A stretch of DNA of 64,000 nt from Bacillota bacterium (GTDB lineage: Bacteria > Bacillota > Desulfotomaculia > Desulfotomaculales > Ammonificaceae). Location of the stretch: NCBI GenBank assembly GCA_040755295.1, contig JBFMBK010000006.1, positions 1-64,000 of the forward strand, written 5' to 3'. The translations under genes were made by a program, and so were the position numbers. This document shows positions 32,865-42,426 of the stretch, one piece after another; the stretch's first letter is position 1, and each line of letters starts with the position of its first letter. The notes beneath the pieces are model-generated. The model was not told the origin of the DNA and made no database searches. It was given only the letters and a program-made list of their open reading frames with translations.

Positions 32865-34670
32865 CTATATATTATTCACCTTTTGGGCGACAAGTCCTTC
32901 TGAGGCTGTATTTTCGGCGTTGACCGCCATCGGCAGTTTGACCAGAAACCGTGTGCCCTTCCCCTCTTCGCTCTGTATCTCTATTCTTCCGTGATGGTCC
33001 TCGATGATCCGGTAACTTATGGCCAGGCCCAATCCGGTTCCATCATCCTTCGTCGTGAAAAAGGCTTCCCCAAGCCTGGAAAAATGCTCGGGTGCTATCC
33101 CCACTCCGGTATCCGCCACCTCCAGAACCACCCATCCTCCCGATATATCGGGAGAAATCCGAACCGCGAGCCGCCCCCCGGAAGGCATGGCCTGAAAGGC
33201 GTTTTGGATGAGGTTATGAAGAACCTGTTTGACCTGTTCCGGGTCGGCAAAAACGTTGGGGGTGTCCGGCAGGCATTCGCAATTGATTTCGATGCCTTTT
33301 GACGCTGCCTGGTTTTCGACGACCATCAGGATGTCACGCACCACACGCTCCAGGTTTAACAACACCGGCCGGAATTCACCCGAACGGGCAAGATAAAGGA
33401 AACTGCGGATGATTTCGTTAACCCGGTCGATTTCGGATAAGACCACATCCAGATATTCGCGCTCCTTCTCTCCGAAGGTGGCTTTTTCCGCCAACAACTG
33501 GATAAACCCCCGCACAGAGGTCAGAGGGTTTCTAATCTCGTGAATCAGACCGGCGGCCAGTTTGCCCATCGCCGCCAGTCTTTCCGCTTTCTCCAGCGCG
33601 GCAGGCAGGAACCTGTCGTTTTCGTATGAATGTTCCGGGGGACCGCCCGCCTGAACAAACTCCTGATAGGCCATGTTGTACCGGTAAGAAACCTCACGCG
33701 ATATATAGTCGGCGGCGGAATCAACCAACTGGCGCGCCGTAATCTTCTCCTTCCTCTGCATAAGCGCCCTGGCTATCCCGGCCCGCTCGCGGAGCAGCGG
33801 CACGCTTATTTTAAGCCTTTGTCCCACTTTCACCAATTCCGCGCTCGCAGGAATATCGCCCACACCGACGACCAGCGCCCCCACAGGATACAAAACCTTG
33901 GAGAACTCCAAGGATACCGGTGCGGCGTAAAGGGTAAGCTCTCCCGGACAGGGAAGCGTCACCGTACGACGTTCGATAACCGCGCGCACGCTGGCCAGCC
34001 AACGCACGTACCGGCAGGGGGTGACCCCGCTCACCCGTAACGGCGACTCCGAAACGGTACGGCAGTAAGGCGTGCCGACACACTCAATGGGCGCCAGCCA
34101 ACGATCCTTGGAAATCCACGGAGGGGATGGACTGACGGGGATAAACGTGGCCGTGGTATTTAAAAGACTGGTCAGCAGCCGCACAAAATTACCCGTCGTC
34201 TCCGGGTCAAGAGCGGTTGAACCGGTAACCTGAAAAGGCGGCAGCAACCCTTTCGGCCCCAAAAACATTCTCCAGGCGTCGTCCTTCGTGTCACCGTTAA
34301 TCTTACGCTGGCTGAAAGCGGCGTTCGCTTCCGCAATCCGGAGCAGGTTTTCCACCCGGGTGATGAATTCCTCCTCCAGAGAAGGGTTAAGCAGGTCATC
34401 CACCCACGTCATCCTTACAGGGGGCTCAAGGGGGCTTTCCTGCACAACTGCAACGAGAGCGCGCGTTACCGCTTTAATTTCCCGGCACAATGACCAGTTG
34501 TCGCGCTGCGCAAAGTGCTTGGGCAATAATACAACCGCCGGGTTTTTCTTGCGAAGTTCTCTTCTAAAACCCGCCTCCTCAACGAAAAACACGGGAAACT
34601 TTTCTCCGAGCGGTTCATACCACGCCTCGTTACTTACCGACAAGACCAGGATTTCTTGTTTAAAAGACAT
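32865..34670 (-). CDS. Sensor histidine kinase with receiver-like and PocR-like domains
   Basis: The 601-residue kinase has no membrane segment. Residues 1-115 look like a degenerate response-regulator receiver. Residues 160-290 resemble a PocR-type ligand-binding domain with conserved cysteines (GTPYCRTVS, VTPCRYV, TLPCPGELTLYAAPV). HisKA contains phospho-acceptor H377 (GLIHEIRNPLTSV), and the ATPase domain has NLIQNAFQAMP, DTGVGI and FFTTKDDGTGLGLAIS, like sporulation or NtrB-type kinases. The ATG follows GGGAGGAAAG. It lies 15 bp after the amidase, so they may be co-expressed. No response regulator is adjacent; the signal is unknown. Confidence 0.88.
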   Translation of the reverse strand: MSFKQEILVLSVSNEAWYEPLGEKFPVFFVEEAGFRRELRKKNPAVVLLPKHFAQRDNWSLCREIKAVTRALVAVVQESPLEPPVRMTWVDDLLNPSLEEEFITRVENLLRIAEANAAFSQRKINGDTKDDAWRMFLGPKGLLPPFQVTGSTALDPETTGNFVRLLTSLLNTTATFIPVSPSPPWISKDRWLAPIECVGTPYCRTVSESPLRVSGVTPCRYVRWLASVRAVIERRTVTLPCPGELTLYAAPVSLEFSKVLYPVGALVVGVGDIPASAELVKVGQRLKISVPLLRERAGIARALMQRKEKITARQLVDSAADYISREVSYRYNMAYQEFVQAGGPPEHSYENDRFLPAALEKAERLAAMGKLAAGLIHEIRNPLTSVRGFIQLLAEKATFGEKEREYLDVVLSEIDRVNEIIRSFLYLARSGEFRPVLLNLERVVRDILMVVENQAASKGIEINCECLPDTPNVFADPEQVKQVLHNLIQNAFQAMPSGGRLAVRISPDISGGWVVLEVADTGVGIAPEHFSRLGEAFFTTKDDGTGLGLAISYRIIEDHHGRIEIQSEEGKGTRFLVKLPMAVNAENTASEGLVAQKVNNI

Positions 34671-34685
34671 TCTTTCCTCCCGAAC

Positions 34686-36236
34686 TTACACCTGCGTAAA
34701 GAAAGCCTCCAAACCTTCAACCACAGCCTTCGCGGCAGCCTTCCGGAACCATTCGGCGCCTAAAAGCTGTTCCTCCGCCGGATTTGAAACAAAAGCCGTT
34801 TCAATCAGGGCTGAAGGCATTGACGAAGTGCGAAGCACTACGAAGTTCGCGGTGTAAAGACCTAAATCCTTCCTGTTAAGATTATTTAAAAGTGCTCTTT
34901 GAAGACACGATGCTAATAGCTCCCTTTTCGTTCTTTGTACCCCGAGAAGCGGGTCGTTCACCGGCGCGTACCAGTAGGTGCTGGTTCCGTTTTCTGAAGC
35001 ATTGACGTTGGCGTTGGCATGCACGGAAACGAAGACGTCGGCTCCCAGGGAGTTGGCTAAGGGGCCGCGCGCATACAGGTCCACGTCTTGATCCGTCTCA
35101 CGGGTCAGTGTAACCTGCGCCCCTCTATACCTAAGTTCCTCCGCGGCAAGCTGCGCGACCTCAAGGTTTACGTCCTTTTCAACCAAGCCGTTCGGCCCCA
35201 AAGCTCCCGTCTCGCGGCCGCCGTGGCCGGGGTCAAGCACGATGATCTTTCCGGTTACCCCATAGGCCTTTCCCGTGTGCAAACGCAGCCGCAAAGCCTG
35301 TTTGTCCGAAGAAGCGACGGAATCCCAGTAAACATCTGTCGCCGCATATTTAAGTTCGAAAACAATCCGGGCAACCGGAGGGTTCTGGTTCTGCCAACCG
35401 ACACGAACCATCGAAACGATATCGGAGTCAATACTCTCCGGCCCGGGAAGCTGCCCCACAGGCAGACCGGTGACATCCATCATCAACAGGTTTGGGTCCA
35501 GAAACCTCTGTATCTCGGTGTTAACAGGACAACAAAATGCCAATACAAACTCCGTCCCGTTCTCGCTCTTTTCCGCACCGATATCCATTAATGCACCTAA
35601 TTTATCACCGCGGCTTACCGGAAACGGATCCCGCGCCGGCTCACCCGCCGCGGGGACTCCTTCGGAAGGTGAAAGCGCCGTAGCCGCCGGTTCACCCTCG
35701 TCCTTATTCATCGCAGGCGGCAGCACCGGGACAGTGCATACCTTTACAAGCCAACCTGCTATCCAGCATGTTTTCCCGCTCGACAGGCGCACCTTGTACC
35801 ATGAACCCGAATGTTCAACAACCGTTAGACTGGTGCCTTTGGAGACCTGTCCCACCTTTGGGTAATCGCTTCCCGGACCGCCGCGCAGGTTGACTGCCGT
35901 GGCGGTCACTTCCGCCATATTCGTTAACGAGCCGGCACGACTCGGCGCGGCGGCTGAACCCGACCCGCTTTCTGCTTTAACAAGCCACCCGGCTATCCAG
36001 CAAATCTTACCGCCGGGCAGGCGTACCTTGCACCAAGAGCCTTGGCGCTGTATAACCGTCAACCGGGCACCTCTGGAAGTCTGTCCGGTTTTCGGATAGT
36101 CACTTCCCGGCCCTGCGCGAAGATTCACGGAATCACCGTTAACGACTACCGTTTCTGCTCCGGCCGACGAAGGGACAACTATTAATAATAATAGCATAAT
36201 GCTGAAAAATGTTGCAACCTGACATAACTTTGACAT
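34686..36236 (-). CDS. N-acetylmuramoyl-L-alanine amidase with two SH3 domains
   Basis: The 516-residue secreted enzyme has a hydrophobic signal segment (FFSIMLLLLIVVPSSAGA) and two bacterial SH3 domains (each with NLR-GPGSDYPK-GQ and a WCKV/WYKVRL strand). An AMIN-like domain (about 220-310) precedes an Amidase_3 catalytic domain with the zinc motif VLDPGHGGRETGALG and ending SALIETAFVSNP. It cuts peptidoglycan stem peptides, and the domain set suits cell separation or sporulation. The start is uncertain: ATG 36236 is used, while TTG and GTG lie up to 24 bp upstream. Confidence 0.9.
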   Translation of the reverse strand: MSKLCQVATFFSIMLLLLIVVPSSAGAETVVVNGDSVNLRAGPGSDYPKTGQTSRGARLTVIQRQGSWCKVRLPGGKICWIAGWLVKAESGSGSAAAPSRAGSLTNMAEVTATAVNLRGGPGSDYPKVGQVSKGTSLTVVEHSGSWYKVRLSSGKTCWIAGWLVKVCTVPVLPPAMNKDEGEPAATALSPSEGVPAAGEPARDPFPVSRGDKLGALMDIGAEKSENGTEFVLAFCCPVNTEIQRFLDPNLLMMDVTGLPVGQLPGPESIDSDIVSMVRVGWQNQNPPVARIVFELKYAATDVYWDSVASSDKQALRLRLHTGKAYGVTGKIIVLDPGHGGRETGALGPNGLVEKDVNLEVAQLAAEELRYRGAQVTLTRETDQDVDLYARGPLANSLGADVFVSVHANANVNASENGTSTYWYAPVNDPLLGVQRTKRELLASCLQRALLNNLNRKDLGLYTANFVVLRTSSMPSALIETAFVSNPAEEQLLGAEWFRKAAAKAVVEGLEAFFTQV

Positions 36237-36464
36237 TTGTGGCAACGGATAGCCCCCCACGAAAAAATGTTACCATTTATCTTTTCGTCACAATTCGTCA
36301 AAATCCTCCCAATGTTGGTTAAAAAATAAAACAAACTTTTTATGAAATTAAGATAACGTTTCGGGCCGGGGCCGTTCCCGGACCATCCAGGTTTGCCGCA
36401 CCCTCATCCAAGACGAATAACCAGGCGCAGTGATACCGCAAACTAAGAGAAAGAGAAAAAGGGT

Positions 36465-37283
36465 GTGTTCCTTTTGGTTGTTATCCTGGCAAGCTTTTTC
36501 CTGGCGTTCCTGCCGCTACCGGCGCAGGCCGGACTGAATGCAGCAGCTTTCCCGTACTTAACGGAATCATACGTAACCGCCGACCGGGAGGCGCCGGTCC
36601 CGTGCCCCGATTGCGAAGTTTTCGCGGATGCGGGGGAGAGTATTCCTGCCGGCAGGATTCAGTCTTTCTTTCAGGGTCTTACCTCCCGCTGGTTTCAAAC
36701 GGTTACCGGACAGCAGGAGACCGCTCCGGCCACTATAGTGATCGATGTCCACCGCCGCCGGTTATTGTTGTTCTCCGGTAAACGCCTTCACGGCTCCTAC
36801 CCCGTGGCCGTAGGAAAGCCGGGCACACCGACACCGGTAGGCAACTGGCGGATAAGCCGCAAGGCTTTGAACTGGGGGACGGGTTTCGGCACGCGCTGGA
36901 TGGGCCTGAATGTGCCCTGGGGGATATACGGCATCCACGGCACGAATAAGCCCTGGTCCATCGGCGGTTTTGAAAGCGGCGGCTGCATCAGGATGTTCAA
37001 CGAGGATGTGGAAACAGTCTACCCCCTCGTACGGGCGGGTACTTCTGTTATTATCGTAGGGGACGTTTTAAGGGGCCCGCGCGATATCAGGCAGGGGGAT
37101 AACGGTTGCGACGTTATTGAGGTGCAACGGGTTTTGAAACGCTGGGGTTTTTACGACGGCCAAATCGACGGGCGCTTCGAACAGCCTACCATCGATGCCG
37201 TGCGGCGGTTCCGGAAAGCTTACCGATTGCCTCTTCTTGACGACGTCGTGGACGGTGACGTTTACCGTCTACTCGGCCTCTGA
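36465..37283 (+). CDS. L,D-transpeptidase with peptidoglycan-binding domain
   Basis: The 272-residue secreted protein has a signal peptide (LLVVILASFFLAFLPLPAQAG). A YkuD catalytic domain follows, with IYGIHGTNKPWSIG and the nucleophile motif SGGCIRMFN. A C-terminal PG_binding_1 repeat (GDNGCDVIEVQRVLKRWGFY...IDAVRRFRKA) completes it. It would cross-link or modify spore or cell-wall peptidoglycan. GTG start is preceded only by a weak purine-rich site. It lies divergent to the amidase with 228 bp between them, containing no other gene. Confidence 0.9.
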   Translation: MFLLVVILASFFLAFLPLPAQAGLNAAAFPYLTESYVTADREAPVPCPDCEVFADAGESIPAGRIQSFFQGLTSRWFQTVTGQQETAPATIVIDVHRRRLLLFSGKRLHGSYPVAVGKPGTPTPVGNWRISRKALNWGTGFGTRWMGLNVPWGIYGIHGTNKPWSIGGFESGGCIRMFNEDVETVYPLVRAGTSVIIVGDVLRGPRDIRQGDNGCDVIEVQRVLKRWGFYDGQIDGRFEQPTIDAVRRFRKAYRLPLLDDVVDGDVYRLLGL

Positions 37284-37362
37284 CCCGACTCTTCATAAAG
37301 CTAAGAACACAAATGCGGTTAACCGCTTAAAGCAAGAATAAGCGCAGTTTCGCAGCGGCCTC

Positions 37363-38280
37363 TTAGACTTCAGGCGCCGCATCCAGTACTCTTAGGGAGG
37401 GTTTCAAGCCGATCTCTTTTATCAGGTTTAAATAATCCTCGGACGTGGTGTCTTCCCACTTCTTCCCCAAAAGGGCCAATAAAACGGCTTCTATTACGTT
37501 GGTTCCGAATGAGCGTCCGGTAAGTTCCGGAGTGGTCGTCACCAAAATTTTTGCGCCTCGGTTTCTCAATAAGATTTCGTCTTTCTTGGTGGTGGTATTA
37601 GTGAGAATGATCTTTCCGGATATCGAAAGCGGCAAATACCTTTTTATGTAATGAAAATCACCGGCGATTACTTCCGCCCATTTATAATAACGCCCGTACT
37701 TGGGTGTTTCCTGTTCCTGTTTTGTGCCTGTAGGATATAGTATCTTAAAGGAAAGTCGCCCTAAAACCGGAAGAATAAGCGCGGCCAGCACTGAAATCGT
37801 AAAAAGACTTCTAACCGGAATCGGAATCCCAAGACCAAAAATCAAGTCGCCGAAAATGACCTTCGCGCCGTTTTCAACCAGGGCTTCGGCCATGCCGAAA
37901 CGATCAACCGCGCTAACCAGTAAAACCCGCTGTCCTTTTCGCATAATTCCTTCCTGAAAAAGCTGGTCAACCACCTGCCGTTCCAGGGTGTTCTTTAGAC
38001 CTGAGCCGTCACAGGCCGGTGTTATTTTCAAGGTGTTAAGGAGTCTTAGCCCGTCTTTTATAGGATACCGTCTTTTTCGGGCTACCAGGTAAACGTCTAT
38101 CCCGCCGAGCCCGATCGCATCCACGTTGCCGTCAAGTTCCCGGAGCAAGGCCACCGCCTTTTCCAGGTCACCGTCCGTACCACGCCGGCTGATCTCGAAG
38201 CTCTCGCCAAGCAAATCGACGGTTACCGTATGGTCGCGTTTGGAAGAGCCCAGACTCACACTTACAACCTTCTTCAGCAA
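37363..38280 (-). CDS. Conserved protein of the family labelled quinate 5-dehydrogenase
   Basis: The 305-residue protein starts VVSVSLGSSKRDHTV and contains GNVDAIGLGGIDVYLVA, ITPACDGSGLKNTLERQVV, and a hydrophobic segment in SLFTISVLAALILPVLGRL. Proteins with this pattern occur in Peptococcaceae and Moorella-like genomes and are often named quinate 5-dehydrogenase, but no shikimate/quinate neighbours support that, so I leave the function open. TTG start follows AAGGAGGGG. It may bind a nucleotide. It is downstream of a decayed gene and of an L,D-transpeptidase in convergent orientation. Confidence 0.6.
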   Translation of the reverse strand: MLKKVVSVSLGSSKRDHTVTVDLLGESFEISRRGTDGDLEKAVALLRELDGNVDAIGLGGIDVYLVARKRRYPIKDGLRLLNTLKITPACDGSGLKNTLERQVVDQLFQEGIMRKGQRVLLVSAVDRFGMAEALVENGAKVIFGDLIFGLGIPIPVRSLFTISVLAALILPVLGRLSFKILYPTGTKQEQETPKYGRYYKWAEVIAGDFHYIKRYLPLSISGKIILTNTTTKKDEILLRNRGAKILVTTTPELTGRSFGTNVIEAVLLALLGKKWEDTTSEDYLNLIKEIGLKPSLRVLDAAPEV

Positions 38281-38359
38281 TACCCCTCCTTATTAAATCG
38301 CATCTTACAGCGAAAGGATCATAAACCGAAAACTTCCTCAACATTTTAGCCGAAACGGT

Positions 38360-38389
38360 AAAAAAAAACAAGGCCCGGCAAACAGGGCC
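38360..38389 (-). terminator. Terminator after the decayed gene
   Basis: On the minus strand GGCCC-TGTTTGCC-GGGCC is followed by TTGTTTTTTTTT. It lies just past the stop of the remnant at 38407, and implies that a real transcription unit once ended here. Confidence 0.8.
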
Positions 38390-38406
38390 GTCAACCATCG
38401 GGGCTG

Positions 38407-38946
38407 TTAGGGCCTTTGACGGGGAAACTTAAGCGATTGCAAAGTAGTTTTAACGTACCGTTGAGGGCCGGGCGGTTCCGGCTCGTCCGGGTTAGGTAAG
38501 AGTTTGGCGAAAGATAATCCGTCCGCCAGTGAGACCTCAAGATCAAGATAACGTAAGTGAGTGTTGCTGTTATCTCTTATATCCACAAAAAGATGGTGGG
38601 TGCCGGCTTCCGGTTCCCGCAACACCGAACAGTTTATCCGGAGCCCAGTACCCTCCCAAGTTTTTCTCCAATCTGAAGATATCCGGGTATTCTGTCATAT
38701 CATAACCGTCAATTCTGAACAACAGCCTTTCCGCATTAAGAAGCTTGGCCGTATCCGGTTGTTCAGGCGAGGTGGCCGGACAATCCGAACATTAATTTCC
38801 CGGTGTGAAACCATCCACCGCAAGAGCAGCAAGCCTTTCACCCTGGAATTGACCGTCCTTTGCCCTTATAACAAGTTTTTGCCTGTTGGATCAATCTCAC
38901 CGTATTTTCTCCAATTTAAATTATTTTCCTTCTCCGACCATAATAA
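38407..38946 (-). pseudogene. Decayed gene of unknown family (two frameshifts, one stop)
   Basis: Three frames on the minus strand can be joined into one protein-like sequence. WRKYGEIDPTGK leads, after a shift at an A-run, into VIRAKDGQFQGERLAALAVD. An in-frame TAA follows FTPGN, then comes AERLLFRIDGYDMTEYPDIF. After another shift the last part reads THHLFVDIRDNSNTHLRYLD and continues to a stop at 38407. The pieces are free of other stops and are followed by a good terminator. No family is recognised. Assembly error could explain the shifts but hardly the in-frame stop as well. It lies 3' of dinB. Confidence 0.6.
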
Positions 38947-40098
38947 TTAGTCGCGGCGCATAAGACGTCTGGCCTTGAAAACAACCTGGCGGCCGTATCT
39001 GGCCCGTAAACCGTCAATAGCGCTCTCCACCCGCCGTGTCTTTTCATCCCTGTCTAAAGACGGCGCAAGGGAAAGCTGTTCCCACTCCGTAAGACCCGAG
39101 GCCTTGATGCCGACCAGACGCCATGGCGGCCTGCCGCTGTGACGTTGGAACAGCTCGCATGCCGCCCTGTAAAGGGCGACGCCGCTGTCGGTGGCTTCGA
39201 GGAAGGTGACGGAACGGGTGATGGTGCGGAAACCGGCGAATCGTAGTTTCAGGGTAACGGTTCTTGCCTTAGTCCCACCGGCGCGCAGCCGGTAGCCTAC
39301 TTCTTCCGCCTGAGCCATCAGGGTCGCGAGGATTTGATCGCGGTCGGCCACATCTTGAGGGAAGGTTGTCTCTTCGGAAACCGACCTGGCCTTGCGGACC
39401 GGCGGAAAATCGCGGTTGTCCAGTCCTTGAGCTGAGCGCTGGAAGGCAACCGAAGCGTTGCCCAACACGCCTTTAAGAAGCTCAACCGGCGCGGCGGCAA
39501 GGTCTCCTACGGTTACGACACCGATGCCGGCCAGCCTTTCGGCCGATTTAGGACCGACGCCGGGCAGGACCCGCGCCGGCAAAGGCCACAGCACCTCGGG
39601 GACGTCCGCGGGCCAGAGGGCTTTAACCCCGTCGGGCTTCGCAAGGCCGCAGGCGACCTTTGCCAGCAGTTTATTGACGGAAACCCCGATGGAAAGGGGA
39701 AGGTTAAGCTCCCGGCTGACAGCAGCGCGGATTTCCGCCGCCGCTGCTAGGCCGGTCCCTCCGTCTACGGTCAGATACGCCTCGTCTATTGAGACAACCT
39801 CGATTTCCGGTGTAAAACGCTCCCACACCCTCCGGACCCGCCCTGATACCTCCCGGTAGCGGCGGAAGTCTACCGGAAGGAGAATGGCTTCGGGGCAAAT
39901 GTCCAATGCCCGGCGGACAGGCATGGCGGAATGCACGCCGAATCGCCTGGCCTCATAAGAACAAGCGGCGACCACGCCCCGCGCTTCGGGACTGCCGCCG
40001 ACGATAACCGGTCTGCCGCGATACTCCTGGTGGTCGCGCTGTTCCACCGAAGCAAAGAAGGCATCCAGATCGCAGTGAAGAATATCGCGCGCCTTCAT
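38947..40098 (-). CDS. dinB: DNA polymerase IV
   Basis: The 383-residue Y-family translesion polymerase has the catalytic motifs HCDLDAFFASVEQRDH and SIDEAYLTV with three metal-binding acidic residues, steric-gate region, a helix-hairpin-helix thumb (LPGVGPKSAERLAGIGV), and a little-finger domain. It copies damaged DNA in stress. ATG follows GCCGGGGAG. It is probably monocistronic. No LexA-type site is evident upstream. Confidence 0.94.
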   Translation of the reverse strand: MKARDILHCDLDAFFASVEQRDHQEYRGRPVIVGGSPEARGVVAACSYEARRFGVHSAMPVRRALDICPEAILLPVDFRRYREVSGRVRRVWERFTPEIEVVSIDEAYLTVDGGTGLAAAAEIRAAVSRELNLPLSIGVSVNKLLAKVACGLAKPDGVKALWPADVPEVLWPLPARVLPGVGPKSAERLAGIGVVTVGDLAAAPVELLKGVLGNASVAFQRSAQGLDNRDFPPVRKARSVSEETTFPQDVADRDQILATLMAQAEEVGYRLRAGGTKARTVTLKLRFAGFRTITRSVTFLEATDSGVALYRAACELFQRHSGRPPWRLVGIKASGLTEWEQLSLAPSLDRDEKTRRVESAIDGLRARYGRQVVFKARRLMRRD

Positions 40099-40138
40099 CT
40101 CCCCGGCTCAACTCCTTAATTTCACTATTCCTCGCTCT

Positions 40139-41125
40139 TCAGCGTTTTTCGTCAGATGGAATCTCCCAAGGCGTTACTTTATGTATTTCCTTCTGTAATT
40201 GACGGTCGCGGAAGACCCCGGCGATGCCGGTAAGTATCAATGCCGCCCCGGCTACAGTCCAGATATTTATTGATTCTCTCAGGATCAACCAGCCGAGAAC
40301 GGCCGCGATTACCGGGTTTACGTAAGAATAGGTCATCAGTATGCTCGTCGGGAGCAAACGCAGAGCTTTAATAAAAGAAGTGAAAGCCAGGATGGACCCG
40401 AAAACCACGAGATATCCCCAGGCCCATAAAGCCTCAGCGGTCGGACTGGGTACAGGCTCGCGGAAAACAAGCGCCAAGAGGGCAAAACCCAACCCGCCGA
40501 AGATCTGTTGATAGCCCGAGCTTGCGGTGACGGTCAGCTTAACCTGCTTGCGGCGCTGCAGGATTAAACCCGCCGACCAGCAGACAGGGGCGGCGAGCAG
40601 CGCAATAATAGCGCCTGCGCCCGCTCCGGCGCCGGATGAAAGTCCGGGAAGGGTAAGCAAACCCAACCCGGCAAACCCTATCAACAGCGAGACTGAAAGG
40701 CGCCGCGAAGGGAGTTTCCGGTCAAGAACGGCTTCCATCAGGGAAACCCAGATCGGCATCGACCCTACGAGCAGAGCCGCATAACCGGAGGCAGCCCGCT
40801 GCTCGGCCCATAACACAAGGCCGTTTCCGCCGACCCAGAGCAAGACACCGGAAGCGATCAGAATCTTTAACTCTCCGCCGGACACACGTAGCCGCTTTCG
40901 GGAAACCGCCGCCCAAAGGAGAAGGAGGCCACCGGCAAGCAACATTCGGGTGCAACCCATCGTGAAAGGCGGAAAACCGGCGCCCTCACGCACAGCCACG
41001 CGAATGGCCAGGTAGGTGCTGCCCCAGACAATATAAACCACGAACAGATACAGCAGCCCTTCCCAGGTTACCGGTGAATCCCTGACCGGAACATTGTTAC
41101 CGCTGCTGCCAGGCGCTGATTTCAT
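40139..41125 (-). CDS. EamA/DMT superfamily transporter
   Basis: The 328-residue membrane protein has two EamA repeats of about five membrane helices each. The first begins LYLFVVYIVWGSTYLAIRV, and the second ends FTSFIKALRLLPTSILMTYSYVNPVIAAVLGWLILRE. Members export amino acids, nucleotides or other metabolites. Substrate cannot be read from the sequence. It lies 40 bp from dinB and is downstream of rlmI, so it may be co-transcribed with the latter. Confidence 0.9.
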   Translation of the reverse strand: MKSAPGSSGNNVPVRDSPVTWEGLLYLFVVYIVWGSTYLAIRVAVREGAGFPPFTMGCTRMLLAGGLLLLWAAVSRKRLRVSGGELKILIASGVLLWVGGNGLVLWAEQRAASGYAALLVGSMPIWVSLMEAVLDRKLPSRRLSVSLLIGFAGLGLLTLPGLSSGAGAGAGAIIALLAAPVCWSAGLILQRRKQVKLTVTASSGYQQIFGGLGFALLALVFREPVPSPTAEALWAWGYLVVFGSILAFTSFIKALRLLPTSILMTYSYVNPVIAAVLGWLILRESINIWTVAGAALILTGIAGVFRDRQLQKEIHKVTPWEIPSDEKR

Positions 41126-41180
41126 AGCCGTGTTATACCCCGAAAAAGGTACGGGTTAAGTACTCAAAAAACCTTGTGTT

Positions 41181-42356
41181 TCAGAACACCTGAAATATAC
41201 CGCACTTCAGGTAGTAGGTTTCGGGCATGGCCGGGAGTATCGGGTGGTCACGCGCCTGACGGCGGAGTTCAACCAGACGTATGGTCCGTTTTGCGTCACG
41301 GGCAGCGGCGGCGATCACCTCGAAAAATAGCCCCTCGCCGAGATGATACGAACACGAGCAGGACACGAGGTACCCACCCGGGTTAAGCAGCTTAAGCGCC
41401 CGCAGGTTTATCTCTTTATAACCCCGCACGGCCCCCTCAACGGCGCTTTTTGATTTGGTAAAGGCCGGCGGGTCGAGTATCACCAGGTCGAACCGTTCCC
41501 CGTCCCCGGCAAGGCCGCGCAGCTCGTCAAAGCAGTTCCCTTCCCGGAAAAAACATCTGTCGGCGACACCATTCAGGGCGGCGTTTGCCGCCGCCAGTTC
41601 CAGGGCAGGACCGGAGGTGTCGAGAGCGAGGACCGATGCCGCACCGCCGCGCGCAGCGCTGACGGTAAAGCCCCCCGTGTAACAAAAACAATCAAGCACT
41701 CGCGTGCCCGACGCAAGTTCCGCAACCGCCCGGCGGTTTTCACGCTGGTCGAGAAAAAACCCTGTCTTCTGACCTGAATGCATGTCCGCTCTGAAACAAA
41801 TACCGTTTTCCGTAATTTCGGCGAACCGGGGCACTTCACCGTAGAGGAGACCCGCAGCCGGTTCGAGGCCCTCACGTTCACGCACGCCAACGTCACTGCG
41901 CTCGTAAATGCCCTGAGGGTTGTAACGTTCGGCGAGGAGCCGTACCAGCATTTCCTTGAAACGTTCCATCCCCAGAGCCAGGAACTGCACCACCAGATAA
42001 TCGTCGTAACGGTCGACGATAAGCGCGGGAAGGAAATCGGCCTCGGCGTTTATCATCCGCCAGGCGGTAGTGTCTTTCACCACCTTTCTCCTGTAGGCTT
42101 CCGCCGTTTCGATGCGCCGCCGGAAAAACTCCCGGTCAACAGGCTCATCACGCCGCCTGGTGAGGAGCCTGACGGATATCTGCGAAGCCGGGTTGATATA
42201 ACCGCGTCCGATAAACCGGTCGCGGGCGTCGTAAACCTCAGTTATATCCCCCGGGGTAAATCCACCCATAACCTTACGTATCTCGGCACGGTAAACCCAG
42301 TCGTGCCCGGAAACCGTCCTTTTTTCTTTTCCCGGCAGAAGCGACACCCTGGACAA
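41181..42356 (-). CDS. rlmI: Class I rRNA methyltransferase (RlmI/YccW type)
   Basis: The 391-residue enzyme has an N-terminal PUA-like RNA-binding domain (MSRVSLLPGKEKRTVSGHDW). A Rossmann methyltransferase domain with VLDCFCYTGGFTVSAARGG and the catalytic loop VILDPPAFTKSKSA completes it, as in the 23S rRNA m5C1962 methyltransferase. TTG start lies after GGGGGGATTTTC. Orthology to RlmI is likely, but other members methylate different sites. The 265-bp gap upstream carries an inverted repeat. Confidence 0.86.
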   Translation of the reverse strand: MSRVSLLPGKEKRTVSGHDWVYRAEIRKVMGGFTPGDITEVYDARDRFIGRGYINPASQISVRLLTRRRDEPVDREFFRRRIETAEAYRRKVVKDTTAWRMINAEADFLPALIVDRYDDYLVVQFLALGMERFKEMLVRLLAERYNPQGIYERSDVGVREREGLEPAAGLLYGEVPRFAEITENGICFRADMHSGQKTGFFLDQRENRRAVAELASGTRVLDCFCYTGGFTVSAARGGAASVLALDTSGPALELAAANAALNGVADRCFFREGNCFDELRGLAGDGERFDLVILDPPAFTKSKSAVEGAVRGYKEINLRALKLLNPGGYLVSCSCSYHLGEGLFFEVIAAAARDAKRTIRLVELRRQARDHPILPAMPETYYLKCGIFQVF

Positions 42357-42426
42357 GAAAATCCCCCCGCATATAATGCTTTAAGCCCAAAGATCTTCTG
42401 AAATGTCAGAAAAATTAAGACAGATC

